The translations under genes were made by a program, and so were the position numbers. The notes beneath the pieces are model-generated. The model saw nothing but the letters and a program-made list of their open reading frames with translations, had not been told where the DNA came from and searched no databases. 6,040 bases of DNA, taken from assembly GCA_947630935.1 (NCBI GenBank), contig CANRJL010000065.1:1-6040 (forward strand), written 5' to 3'. Within the stretch, counting starts at the first letter, position 1. Every line of letters begins with the position of its first letter. This document shows positions 1-5,787 of this stretch, one piece after another. The DNA comes from an uncultured Bacilli bacterium (GTDB lineage Bacteria; Bacillota_I; Bacilli_A; RF39; UBA660).

Positions 1-22
1 TTATACAATTAAGCTAACAAAA

Positions 23-46
23 AAGAAATGCAAAATTTCATTTCTT
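23..46 (-). terminator. Rho-independent terminator of the XRE/72-aa operon, overlapping the CDS end
   Basis: An 8-bp perfect inverted repeat (AAGAAATG at 23-30, CATTTCTT at 39-46) with an 8-nt loop is followed, on the minus strand, by a T-rich run (CTTTTTTG). The 5' arm of the RNA hairpin is formed by the last two Lys codons and most of the TGA stop of the 72-aa gene, so terminator and reading frame overlap. The stem is AT-rich and so only moderately stable. Orientation and T-tract fit termination of minus-strand transcription. Confidence 0.65.
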
Positions 47-256
47 AATTTGATTATAACTTTTTAATTTTTTTAATTCTTGTTCTTCTTCGCGAATATC
101 TTTAATTTTCTTTTCCAACACATCATCTACAAATAAAGCATGTCCTTTACAAGCTACAACAACTTTAACCTTATTTTTATTCAAGGTTCGAATAACTATT
201 TCTTCTCCTTCTTCTAAATATACAACTTTTCGACCATCTTCCATAATTTGTAGCAT
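38..256 (-). CDS. Small hypothetical protein, 72 aa, partner of an XRE regulator
   Basis: I do not recognise this protein. The first ~45 residues alternate hydrophobic and charged residues (VVYLEEGEEIVIRT, then KVKVVVACKGHALFVDD), which suggests a small beta-rich domain. The last ~27 residues are highly charged (KKIKDIREEEQELKKLK) and probably form a helix or short coiled coil. There is no signal peptide or membrane segment. The ATG follows the TAG stop of the HTH gene with no spacer, and a purine-rich AAGGGAAG sits about 6 nt upstream, so the two genes are probably translationally coupled. The spacing of G, I/V and L positions faintly recalls CsrA-type RNA-binding proteins (GEEI..., then V-rich strand, then an acidic/basic helix), but the CsrA RNA-contact Arg and the IGI-AP motif are absent. 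That likeness is speculation. Confidence 0.75.
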   Translation of the reverse strand: MLQIMEDGRKVVYLEEGEEIVIRTLNKNKVKVVVACKGHALFVDDVLEKKIKDIREEEQELKKLKSYNQIKK

Positions 257-496
257 CTAATCTTCCCTTTCTATAGTTGCAAATAGTTCATCATCAAAAA
301 AATCTTTTAAATCAATATTCAAACCTTCACAAATTCTTATTATAGTTAATAACTTGGGGTTTCTAGATTTGCCAGCAATAATATTTTGAACTGTACTTTG
401 GGTTAAGCAACAAATACTAGCCAACTTATTAGGAGTTATGTCTTTTTCAACACATATTTTTAATATTTTTTTAGAAATTGCCTTTGAAAGTTTCAC
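257..496 (-). CDS. XRE-family helix-turn-helix regulator, 79 aa
   Basis: This is a single-domain DNA-binding protein of the Cro/C1 (XRE, HTH_3-like) type. The helix-turn-helix is visible as DITPNKLASICCLTQSTVQN, followed by the typical IIAGKSRNPKLLTIIRICEGL segment (the recognition-helix end plus helices 4 and 5) and a DLKDFF tail. An upstream in-frame TTG at 523 would add nine residues. I prefer the GTG at 494-496 because AAGGTGG lies 5 nt before it and because the longer start would overlap a TATACT -10-like element. The gene abuts the 72-aa gene, and both are probably one operon. An 18-bp palindrome at 541-558, just upstream, is a plausible autoregulatory operator. No toxin-like domain is visible beside it. 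Its targets cannot be read from sequence. Confidence 0.85.
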   Translation of the reverse strand: MKLSKAISKKILKICVEKDITPNKLASICCLTQSTVQNIIAGKSRNPKLLTIIRICEGLNIDLKDFFDDELFATIERED

Positions 497-513
497 ATTG
501 ACCACCTTATAAA

Positions 514-519
514 AGTATA
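514..519 (-). promoter_or_regulatory. Candidate -10 element for the XRE operon
   Basis: TATACT on the minus strand matches the -10 consensus at five of six positions and lies 18 nt upstream of the preferred GTG start. No good -35 is found; the best is TTAATA at 539-544 with a long 19-bp spacer, which overlaps the 541-558 palindrome. The transcript leader would be only about 10 nt, so this is a weak call. Confidence 0.35.
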
Positions 520-540
520 TCAACTAAGTCTTAAAACTTA

Positions 541-558
541 TTAACCACACAAGGTTAA
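541..558. promoter_or_regulatory. 18-bp palindrome, candidate XRE operator
   Basis: TTAACCACACAAGGTTAA is a perfect 6-bp inverted repeat (TTAACC/GGTTAA) around a 6-bp centre. It lies 45 bp upstream of the GTG of the HTH gene and covers the region where its -35 would be. Small XRE regulators commonly repress their own promoter through such dyads. Binding is inferred, not shown. Confidence 0.4.
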
Positions 559-570
559 AATAAAAGAAAA

Positions 571-651
571 ATGACAAAATTGTGATATTTTTTATTCCTT
601 TCTTCTGATTTTAAAAGAATTTTAACAAATATCATTGGTAAATTTTGTCAT
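571..651 (-). ncRNA. Long imperfect hairpin, possible small RNA or second terminator
   Basis: Three nested helices are visible. The outer helix is 11 bp and perfect (571-581 with 641-651), the middle is 8 bp (583-590 with 627-634), and the inner is 8 bp (594-601 with 613-620), closed by an 11-nt loop. As minus-strand RNA the inner helix is continuous through one G-U pair; as plus-strand RNA the same position is a C-A mismatch, which favours minus-strand transcription. A T-rich stretch (TTTTCTTTTATTTT) follows the hairpin on the minus strand. It could be a backup terminator after 666-696, a 3'-UTR-derived RNA or the remnant of a small inverted-repeat element. No separate promoter was found for it. 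Confidence 0.4.
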
Positions 652-665
652 CTTTTGGCAAATAA

Positions 666-696
666 AAAAAGTATACCACTAATAAATATACTTTTT
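666..696 (-). terminator. Rho-independent terminator of the flippase-to-ATP-grasp operon
   Basis: A perfect 10-bp inverted repeat (AAAAAGTATA at 666-675, TATACTTTTT at 687-696) with an 11-nt loop begins 3 nt beyond the stop of the ATP-grasp gene. On the minus strand the 3' arm runs into TTTTTTT-ATTT. The stem is AT-rich, which is usual for this genome. It is the first clear stop signal after the four-gene operon. Confidence 0.7.
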
Positions 697-698
697 AA

Positions 699-1715
699 TT
701 ATTTTTTACGATGAATTGCCTCTTCAAAAATAGGCTTAACTCCCATATTATTTTTGCGATGTTCTGGCAGCTGATAAATATCATGTCCCGGAAATTGATT
801 TGCTTCAATCAAAAATGGTTTATCAACCCCTATACAAACATCCCAACCAATAATTCCTAACTGGGGAACAACTTTACTAGCTTCAATTACCAATTTTTTA
901 ACTTCATCCCACATTGGTAACTGATAACCAATTAAGGCCACACCAGTAGTAGGATGATTATTAAAAGTTTCTCTTTTTTTATTAATCGCTACTGCTGTAA
1001 TAAACCCTTTTTCTAAATTTACAGGTGCACATATCCCATCATTATTAAAATTATCAACAACCTTGCCATTAGTCCCAATCCGAACAAAGGCAGCAACAAT
1101 AGAAGTAACATCATACTCATTTTTTAACGTAACAATGCGCACAGTATTTATCGAAGCAGGATGCAAAGCTTGCATTTTGGGATGTTGAATAGCAATCTCC
1201 TCTAACAAAGTTGTTTTATTTTCTAATAATTCATAAAATAAAGCTTTTTTATCTTTATAATCTGCCCCATCAATTTTTTTAATACCATTGCCGCAAGAAC
1301 CAGCAAGTGGCTTAGCTATAAACTTCTTATGTATTTTTACAAAATCAGCAAATTTATCATACTCATTTTCATGAATTAAAATATAATCTCTATTTAAATA
1401 ATTTTTAAACAAAGCATTAAATTCATCTTTATTATTAATCAAATGCCAATATTCTTTAGGGTTATAACGCTTTATATATTCATTATTTACTCCTCTTGTT
1501 AAAATAGTCTTACGTTCTTTATAATTTAAATCATACATAGCAAACAACAAATAATCAGAATACCCAGCTTGAAAAAAAATTCCACAAAAAATAATATCCC
1601 AAAAAATTAAAAATTTTGATTTCTTAGTAATAACATGAACCTTTTTAATAACCTCAAAAAAATTTTTAAAATTCATTGTTAAAATTCTTTCTATTAAATA
1701 CTTCAATTTCTTCAT
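699..1715 (-). CDS. Sugar-transfer-associated ATP-grasp protein, 338 aa
   Basis: This is a cytoplasmic ATP-grasp ligase-fold protein of the 'sugar-transfer associated' type (ATPgrasp_ST, PF14397). Such enzymes are expected to join a carboxylate to an amine via an acyl-phosphate, but the substrate of this family is not established. Landmarks: an N-terminal GYSDYLLFAMYDL segment (51-63) typical of the family; FIAKPLAGSCGNGI (132-145) with the ATP-binding Lys135 and glycine-rich loop; LLEE (170-173) at the nucleotide hinge; LHPASINTVRIVT (184-196); GKVVDNFNNDGI (217-228); and GWDVCIGVDKPFLIEANQFPG at 290-310 (two parts, GWDVCIGVDK and PFLIEANQFPG) with Asp292, Glu304 and Asn306 as likely metal ligands. 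All expected catalytic positions appear intact. The start is supported by AGGAGG about 12 nt upstream, which overlaps the end of the GatD-like gene. It is the last gene of the operon. A later Met14 start is possible but has a poorer ribosome site. Confidence 0.85.
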   Translation of the reverse strand: MKKLKYLIERILTMNFKNFFEVIKKVHVITKKSKFLIFWDIIFCGIFFQAGYSDYLLFAMYDLNYKERKTILTRGVNNEYIKRYNPKEYWHLINNKDEFNALFKNYLNRDYILIHENEYDKFADFVKIHKKFIAKPLAGSCGNGIKKIDGADYKDKKALFYELLENKTTLLEEIAIQHPKMQALHPASINTVRIVTLKNEYDVTSIVAAFVRIGTNGKVVDNFNNDGICAPVNLEKGFITAVAINKKRETFNNHPTTGVALIGYQLPMWDEVKKLVIEASKVVPQLGIIGWDVCIGVDKPFLIEANQFPGHDIYQLPEHRKNNMGVKPIFEEAIHRKK

Positions 1716-1731
1716 AATTAACTTTTTCCTC

Positions 1732-2436
1732 CTAATGATTAGATTTCATTTTTGTTTTTGAATCTTTAAATTCTTGAAGTCTTGCCAAATATGCTTGCAT
1801 AGCTTCCTCTTCATAAGGAATTTTTTTATTTTTTTTACAAAGTGCAAATAAATATTTAGCAAATAGAGGATTAAGGAGTAACAAAGGCCCAATTAAATAA
1901 GTTCCATAAAAATTATGTTCTAAAATTCCCTCATTATTATCTTCAAAATTATTGGCTAAACCTTTTACTTTTTTAATAAATGGATACTTATCAGTTTTAT
2001 AAAGTAAAGAAAACTGACTTTTATACCCAACAATCTCAATGTTTTTAAATTTTCCTAAAAATAAATAATTATAACGTTCTTCTTTTGTTTTTTTAGTATA
2101 AAAAGAAAATATCCCCAAACCAGCAATTTTTTTATCTTCTTCTATAACATATTCACCAAATATTTCTAAAGTATTTCCCGTTACCAAAAAAATCTTATCT
2201 TTAGAAATATAATCAATAATATTTTCTTTATAAGCTTTTAATTTCTCTAAAATTAAAGGCAAATAATAATCACTACAAGAACCTAAATAAATAAAATCAA
2301 CATCTTCTTTCACAAAATGAGGTGCATCTTCCAGATGAGTTTCATAAACAGTATCTGCATAAGATTTTAAAAAATTTTTATGAAAACCATCACCATACAT
2401 GTTACATATTTCAGGAAACAATATTTCTACTTTCAT
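1732..2436 (-). CDS. GatD-like amidotransferase homologue lacking catalytic Cys and His, 234 aa
   Basis: This is a homologue of GatD, the CobB/CobQ-type class I glutaminase (GATase_3) that feeds ammonia to MurT for lipid II D-Glu amidation. Family landmarks: an N-terminal NMYGDGF (12-18, compare NLYGD.GN), LGSCSD (51-56, at the place of GGGQD), and the C-terminal EGILEHNFYGTYLIGPLL (169-186, compare EGV..N..GTYLHGPLL). Two key residues are changed. The nucleophilic elbow, normally CGGYQ, reads VTGNTL, so Thr86 replaces Cys (codon ACG at 2179-2181). The GTYLHGP histidine is Ile182 (codon ATT at 1891-1893). The frame is open and the rest of the fold is conserved at normal length, so this looks like a maintained pseudo-glutaminase, not a decayed gene. 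It overlaps the end of murT by 26 nt, with a strong GAGGAG site inside murT. A role as structural or regulatory subunit of the MurT-like enzyme is inference. Confidence 0.85.
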   Translation of the reverse strand: MKVEILFPEICNMYGDGFHKNFLKSYADTVYETHLEDAPHFVKEDVDFIYLGSCSDYYLPLILEKLKAYKENIIDYISKDKIFLVTGNTLEIFGEYVIEEDKKIAGLGIFSFYTKKTKEERYNYLFLGKFKNIEIVGYKSQFSLLYKTDKYPFIKKVKGLANNFEDNNEGILEHNFYGTYLIGPLLLLNPLFAKYLFALCKKNKKIPYEEEAMQAYLARLQEFKDSKTKMKSNH

Positions 2437-3784
2437 TTTTTACTCCTCTTTTCATTAAGGCATTTTTAATATCATTTGCCCCACTATAGAATAAAACATC
2501 ATGTAAAATATAAACTTTTTTAATAGTTTTTAAATCAACATAATTAATAACATCATCTTCATTAATACAAGGAATAATCTTCTCTTTGGCAATACCAGCT
2601 AATAAACATCGATATTGATAATCATAACATCTTTTACCACCAATTATAATTTTTTGAATTTTTTCTTGATTTAAAAATTCAAAATCAGCATCATATAAAT
2701 AATTAACAGCTTCACAACTATTAATTCGATCACTTCGGTCATCTAATAAAAGTATTAAAGCAATTGGTTCTTTCTCTTCTTTTAAATAAGCAAAAACACT
2801 TGCTAAAGCAATCGGATTAAAGCCTTTACAAGCCATCGTTATAATTTCAACATTTTCTATTTTTTCTTTTTGATATCTTCTTTTAGTTAACGTTTGAGAC
2901 GAAATAGCTTTAAAAATATCTAAAAAAGAATAATCAAGAACTAACAACATCGTAATTACTAATAACTCATTATAACAATTAAAAATGCTATCATGAATCA
3001 TTGGAAAAGTATTTTGTTGATTATTATATGAAACATTTATTTCTTTTTTAGTAAAATCTATTGTTGCCAAGTAATCACGTTTTTTAGAAGCAAAACCACA
3101 ATAAGGACAAAATACTTCCCCAATATGATGATAAATAATTGTTTTAAAATGTAATAAATGCTGACATTTAGGACAGATTTGAAAATCATTAACAATATTC
3201 TTCACCATTTTCTTTTCATTAAAAGAAATTCCATAATAAATACAAGGATTTCCTTTTTCACTTAATTCACTACTAAAAGCATCATCAGCATTAAGAATCA
3301 AAGTTGTTTCTTTTACTAAACCCTGATAAATTTTATCAAAAACATAATGTGGATTGGGATTGCGAAACATAGAATCACGGAACAAATTAGTTACCAACAA
3401 ATAATTTGGTTTTAAAACTGGTAATGTTTCATCACAAGTAACTTCATCCATTTCTAAAATTGCAATAACATTCTTAGAATTATTAAAAATATTAACTCCT
3501 TCTAACAAGCATCTTGCCATGCCACGTTTAGTATTAGCTCCCCAATCATTATAAATAATTTTTTTATTTAATTTTTTAAGTAAATCTGCCAATAAATTAG
3601 TAGTTGTCGTTTTACCATTTGTGCCCGTAATCCCAATTAATAACTTTGGACGATTAACTTTGGCTAGAAAAGATGGACATATTTTCAAAGCTAAAGAACC
3701 AGGACGATCATCCTTTTCTAAATGCCGGCATTTTAAATAAAACAAATATAATTTAGATACCCATAAAGCAATATAAAACCGCAT
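2411..3784 (-). CDS. murT: MurT-like Mur ligase with zinc ribbon and DUF1727 domain, 457 aa
   Basis: This is a Mur-ligase-family ATP-dependent enzyme of the MurT type, which normally amidates the alpha-carboxyl of D-Glu in lipid II together with GatD at the cytoplasmic membrane face. Landmarks: GSLALKICPSFL (29-40); P-loop GITGTNGKTT (51-60, Lys58); EMDEVTCDETLP (111-122); VTNLFRD (131-137); NADDAF (165-170); a four-Cys zinc ribbon unique to the MurT branch (C204/C207 and C226/C229); SIFNCYNELL (266-275); then the C-terminal MurT domain (DUF1727, about 310-450) with LYDADFE (363-369) and GGKRCYDYQYR (382-392). The C-terminal domain is divergent: the usual KNP-G-N motif reads ACKGFN, the NDN-ADG-D-SW stretch reads DDRSDRINS, and the PTYTA-like tail reads HDVLF. 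It starts 1 nt after the flippase stop, with TAGGA upstream. It may be a paralogue with another substrate or nucleophile; the symbol denotes the family. Confidence 0.85.
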   Translation of the reverse strand: MRFYIALWVSKLYLFYLKCRHLEKDDRPGSLALKICPSFLAKVNRPKLLIGITGTNGKTTTTNLLADLLKKLNKKIIYNDWGANTKRGMARCLLEGVNIFNNSKNVIAILEMDEVTCDETLPVLKPNYLLVTNLFRDSMFRNPNPHYVFDKIYQGLVKETTLILNADDAFSSELSEKGNPCIYYGISFNEKKMVKNIVNDFQICPKCQHLLHFKTIIYHHIGEVFCPYCGFASKKRDYLATIDFTKKEINVSYNNQQNTFPMIHDSIFNCYNELLVITMLLVLDYSFLDIFKAISSQTLTKRRYQKEKIENVEIITMACKGFNPIALASVFAYLKEEKEPIALILLLDDRSDRINSCEAVNYLYDADFEFLNQEKIQKIIIGGKRCYDYQYRCLLAGIAKEKIIPCINEDDVINYVDLKTIKKVYILHDVLFYSGANDIKNALMKRGVKNESRNIVS

Positions 3785-3785
3785 A

Positions 3786-5426
3786 TTAATTTCCTACTTT
3801 CTTTTTAAATGAAATTTTATGAATTAAAGTTTTTAAATAGTCTTCACCAATAGTTTCATTTAATAAACCATTTTTATAAGATAGAAATAAGAAAAGAGCA
3901 CCACTTCCTAAAGCTATCAAAAGCATAACTATAAAATTTAAACCATTACTATGAATAGTAAAATCATAAAAATAATTACAAATAATTAAACAAAGAATCA
4001 TAGAGCATAACGGCAAAATTAATTTAAACAAAGTCTTAAATATTGAATCATATTTAAAATGATATATTCTTTTTAAAATAGCTAACGACAAAATAACCGC
4101 TAATAAAGTACTAATAATTGTTGAAACAGAAGCTCCCCACACTGCAAATAGACCAATTTTGTGAAATAAAAACATCAAAGGCAAATCTAACAACAAATTT
4201 AAAAATACTGATAAAAAAGTATTCAAATAAATTAACTTATGCTGATTAATACTAATAAAACAAGTATTCAAAATTGAATTAATATTTCCAATAACTACTA
4301 CAAAAACAGAAACTTTTAAAATCATTGGCCCATAATCACTTACCCCATAAAACAAACGATAAATAGGTTCACTGAAAAAACATAAACCAACTGCCAAAGG
4401 AATAGATATAAAAAAACCTGTAGCTAAAATCTGATTTAATCGTTTATTCATCAAAGAATAATCTTTATGAACATATGCCGAAACCATATGAGGAATAGTA
4501 TTCATACTAATACCCATCCCAATTGCAGTTATAATCATACATATTTTGGCACCCCATGTAGAAATAATACTAGCAATAATTTCACTATCAAAAGTAGTAA
4601 AACCAAGCATAGTGGAACCACGCAAAATAAGAATTTGGTCAGTAATATCATAAATACTTGTAATCACCGCAACAATAATAGAAGGAATAGCATATCCAAT
4701 AAATTTTTTTACAATTTTTTTAGTTTCTACTGAAACATTCTCTTCTTTTTGCCCTAAAAATGCTTTTTGATTCTTTTGCATTTTTATTTTTAAATATATA
4801 TATGCACATAAACCGCCAAAAAAAGACCCCGATAACGCCCAAGCAACACCAGTTTTTATATCTTGTTTAAAAACCTTAATTGCCAAAAAAGAAGCAACTA
4901 AAACAATAAAAATACGAACAACTTGCTCCAAAATTTGACTATTAGTTGATGGACTTATAAATTGATGTCCTTGTAAATACCCTCTTGTAATACTCAAAAA
5001 CGGAATAATAAGTAGCGAAAAAGATATCACCCGAATAACAAAAGCTATTTCTGAAATACTATTCCCGCCAGTTAACGTTCCAATAAATAAATAAGCTATT
5101 TCTTTAGCAAAAATAAAAACCACTAAAAAAGTAAAAATTGCCAAAATACCAATAAGCCATTTACTAACTTTGTATGCTTTTTCTTTTGCTTTCATTAGTC
5201 CTTGCTCATTATACTCACTTATCATTTTACTAATTGCTATAGGAAAACCAGTAATAGAAATTGCTAAAAAGAAATTATAAATATTATAAGCATAACTATA
5301 TAAAGTACCACCTTTTTCACCAATAATATTATAAAAAGGAATTACATACAAAGCACCTAAAATTTTCACTAAAATAATTGACACAGTAGCAATAATAGTT
5401 CCCTGAACAAACGAATTCTTTTTCAT
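3786..5426 (-). CDS. MurJ/YtgP-like MOP-superfamily lipid-precursor flippase, 546 aa
   Basis: This is a polytopic membrane transporter of the MOP superfamily, in the group containing SpoVB, YtgP (B. subtilis MurJ) and polysaccharide exporters, which move lipid-linked cell-wall or polysaccharide precursors across the membrane. It shows about 14 hydrophobic segments from residue 9 to 518. The family block RGYLQGHQFISPS followed by SQILEQVVR (148-171) and the charged SIYDITDQILILRG (257-270) are typical. The length of 546 aa is close to the family norm. I chose the ATG at 5424-5426 because AAGGAAAGG lies 6 nt upstream. The in-frame TTG at 5471 would start upstream of the promoter's -10 box. It is the first gene of the operon and ends 1 nt before murT. 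The substrate is probably lipid II or a modified form of it; sequence alone does not separate MurJ from SpoVB or a polysaccharide exporter. Confidence 0.88.
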   Translation of the reverse strand: MKKNSFVQGTIIATVSIILVKILGALYVIPFYNIIGEKGGTLYSYAYNIYNFFLAISITGFPIAISKMISEYNEQGLMKAKEKAYKVSKWLIGILAIFTFLVVFIFAKEIAYLFIGTLTGGNSISEIAFVIRVISFSLLIIPFLSITRGYLQGHQFISPSTNSQILEQVVRIFIVLVASFLAIKVFKQDIKTGVAWALSGSFFGGLCAYIYLKIKMQKNQKAFLGQKEENVSVETKKIVKKFIGYAIPSIIVAVITSIYDITDQILILRGSTMLGFTTFDSEIIASIISTWGAKICMIITAIGMGISMNTIPHMVSAYVHKDYSLMNKRLNQILATGFFISIPLAVGLCFFSEPIYRLFYGVSDYGPMILKVSVFVVVIGNINSILNTCFISINQHKLIYLNTFLSVFLNLLLDLPLMFLFHKIGLFAVWGASVSTIISTLLAVILSLAILKRIYHFKYDSIFKTLFKLILPLCSMILCLIICNYFYDFTIHSNGLNFIVMLLIALGSGALFLFLSYKNGLLNETIGEDYLKTLIHKISFKKKVGN

Positions 5427-5454
5427 AAAACCTTTCCTTACTAGAATTAAAAAA

Positions 5455-5483
5455 AGTATAACATGAATCAAAAAATAAGTAAA
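5455..5483 (-). promoter_or_regulatory. Extended -10 promoter of the flippase operon
   Basis: On the minus strand, TTTACT (5478-5483) is separated by 17 bp from TATACT (5455-5460), and a TG dinucleotide one base upstream of the -10 (5462-5463) makes an extended -10. Transcription would begin near 5448, giving a leader of about 22 nt that carries the AAGGAAAGG ribosome site. It sits between the tRNA terminator and the flippase start, as expected for a separate operon. Confidence 0.6.
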
Positions 5484-5486
5484 TTA

Positions 5487-5499
5487 AGGTTGTAAACCT
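5487..5499. promoter_or_regulatory. Short inverted repeat just upstream of the operon -35
   Basis: AGGTTGTAAACCT is a 5-bp inverted repeat with a 3-bp centre, 3 bp upstream of the proposed -35 of the flippase operon. Its position suits an operator, but so short a dyad is expected by chance fairly often in AT-rich DNA. The role is unproven. Confidence 0.2.
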
Positions 5500-5661
5500 C
5501 TAAAAAGAAAGTTGACATAATTTAAATCTAAAAAAACAGTTACACATCTATTCAAAAGCCAATTATTGATTTGCTTAACAATATGTAAATTGTTTAAAAA
5601 TAATAAATTTTACACGTAAATGAAACATAAATTTATAAAGCAAGAACACAACAAGACCAGA

Positions 5662-5689
5662 TCAAAATAAAAACCCTTTAAATAAAGGG
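5662..5689 (-). terminator. Rho-independent terminator of the tRNA cluster
   Basis: A 6-bp stem (CCCTTT at 5674-5679 with AAAGGG at 5684-5689) closes a 4-nt loop and is followed on the minus strand by TTTTTATTTTGAT. It lies 13 nt after the CCA end of tRNA-Lys and is the only clear GC-containing hairpin in the gap, so it ends the tRNA transcript before the flippase promoter. Confidence 0.85.
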
Positions 5690-5702
5690 ATAAATTCAAA
5701 TT

Positions 5703-5778
5703 TGGTGGCTCGCTCGGGATTCGAACCCGAGACCCTTTGATTAAAAGTCAAATGCTCTACCTACTGAGCTAGCGAACC
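5703..5778 (-). tRNA. tRNA-Lys (anticodon TTT)
   Basis: A complete 76-nt tRNA including encoded CCA. The acceptor stem GGTTCGC pairs with GCGAGCC (one G-U). The anticodon loop CTTTTAA gives TTT, reading AAA/AAG lysine codons, which are abundant in these genes. The T arm is CTCGGGTTCGAATCCCGAG. It is the last gene of the cluster, 9 nt after tRNA-Gln, and is followed by a terminator. Confidence 0.97.
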
Positions 5779-5787
5779 TTTTATAAA

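Noticed and set aside
38..496. The XRE plus 72-aa pair as a toxin-antitoxin module
   Set aside because: The 72-aa protein shows no RelE, HicA, HigB or similar toxin motif. Gene size and order alone are not enough to support the call.
497..523. TTG start giving an 88-aa version of the XRE protein
   Set aside because: The GTG at 494-496 has AAGGTGG at ideal spacing, the extra residues are not part of the HTH domain, and the longer start would overlap the candidate -10 box.
4467..4733. 88-codon open frame on the plus strand
   Set aside because: It lies entirely inside the well-supported flippase gene on the opposite strand. Its product is dominated by Asn, Thr, Ser and His, typical of antisense AT-rich coding DNA, and has no recognisable domain.
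699..5426. Mollicute-type genetic code (TGA as Trp)
   Set aside because: Genes end normally at TGA (2411-2413 and 38-40), and tryptophans are encoded by TGG, so the standard bacterial code applies.
5427..5471. TTG start adding 15 residues to the flippase
   Set aside because: It lies upstream of the proposed -10 and transcription start, whereas the ATG at 5426 has a clear AAGGAAAGG ribosome site.
5512..5517. Plus-strand TTGACA, a perfect -35 hexamer
   Set aside because: No -10-like hexamer occurs 15-19 bp downstream and no plus-strand gene follows, so it is probably chance in the AT-rich gap.
5577..5594. AACAAT/ATTGTT inverted repeat in the gap after the tRNA terminator
   Set aside because: A 6-bp A/T-rich dyad with no T-tract of its own and no adjacent gene start; expected by chance at this base composition.
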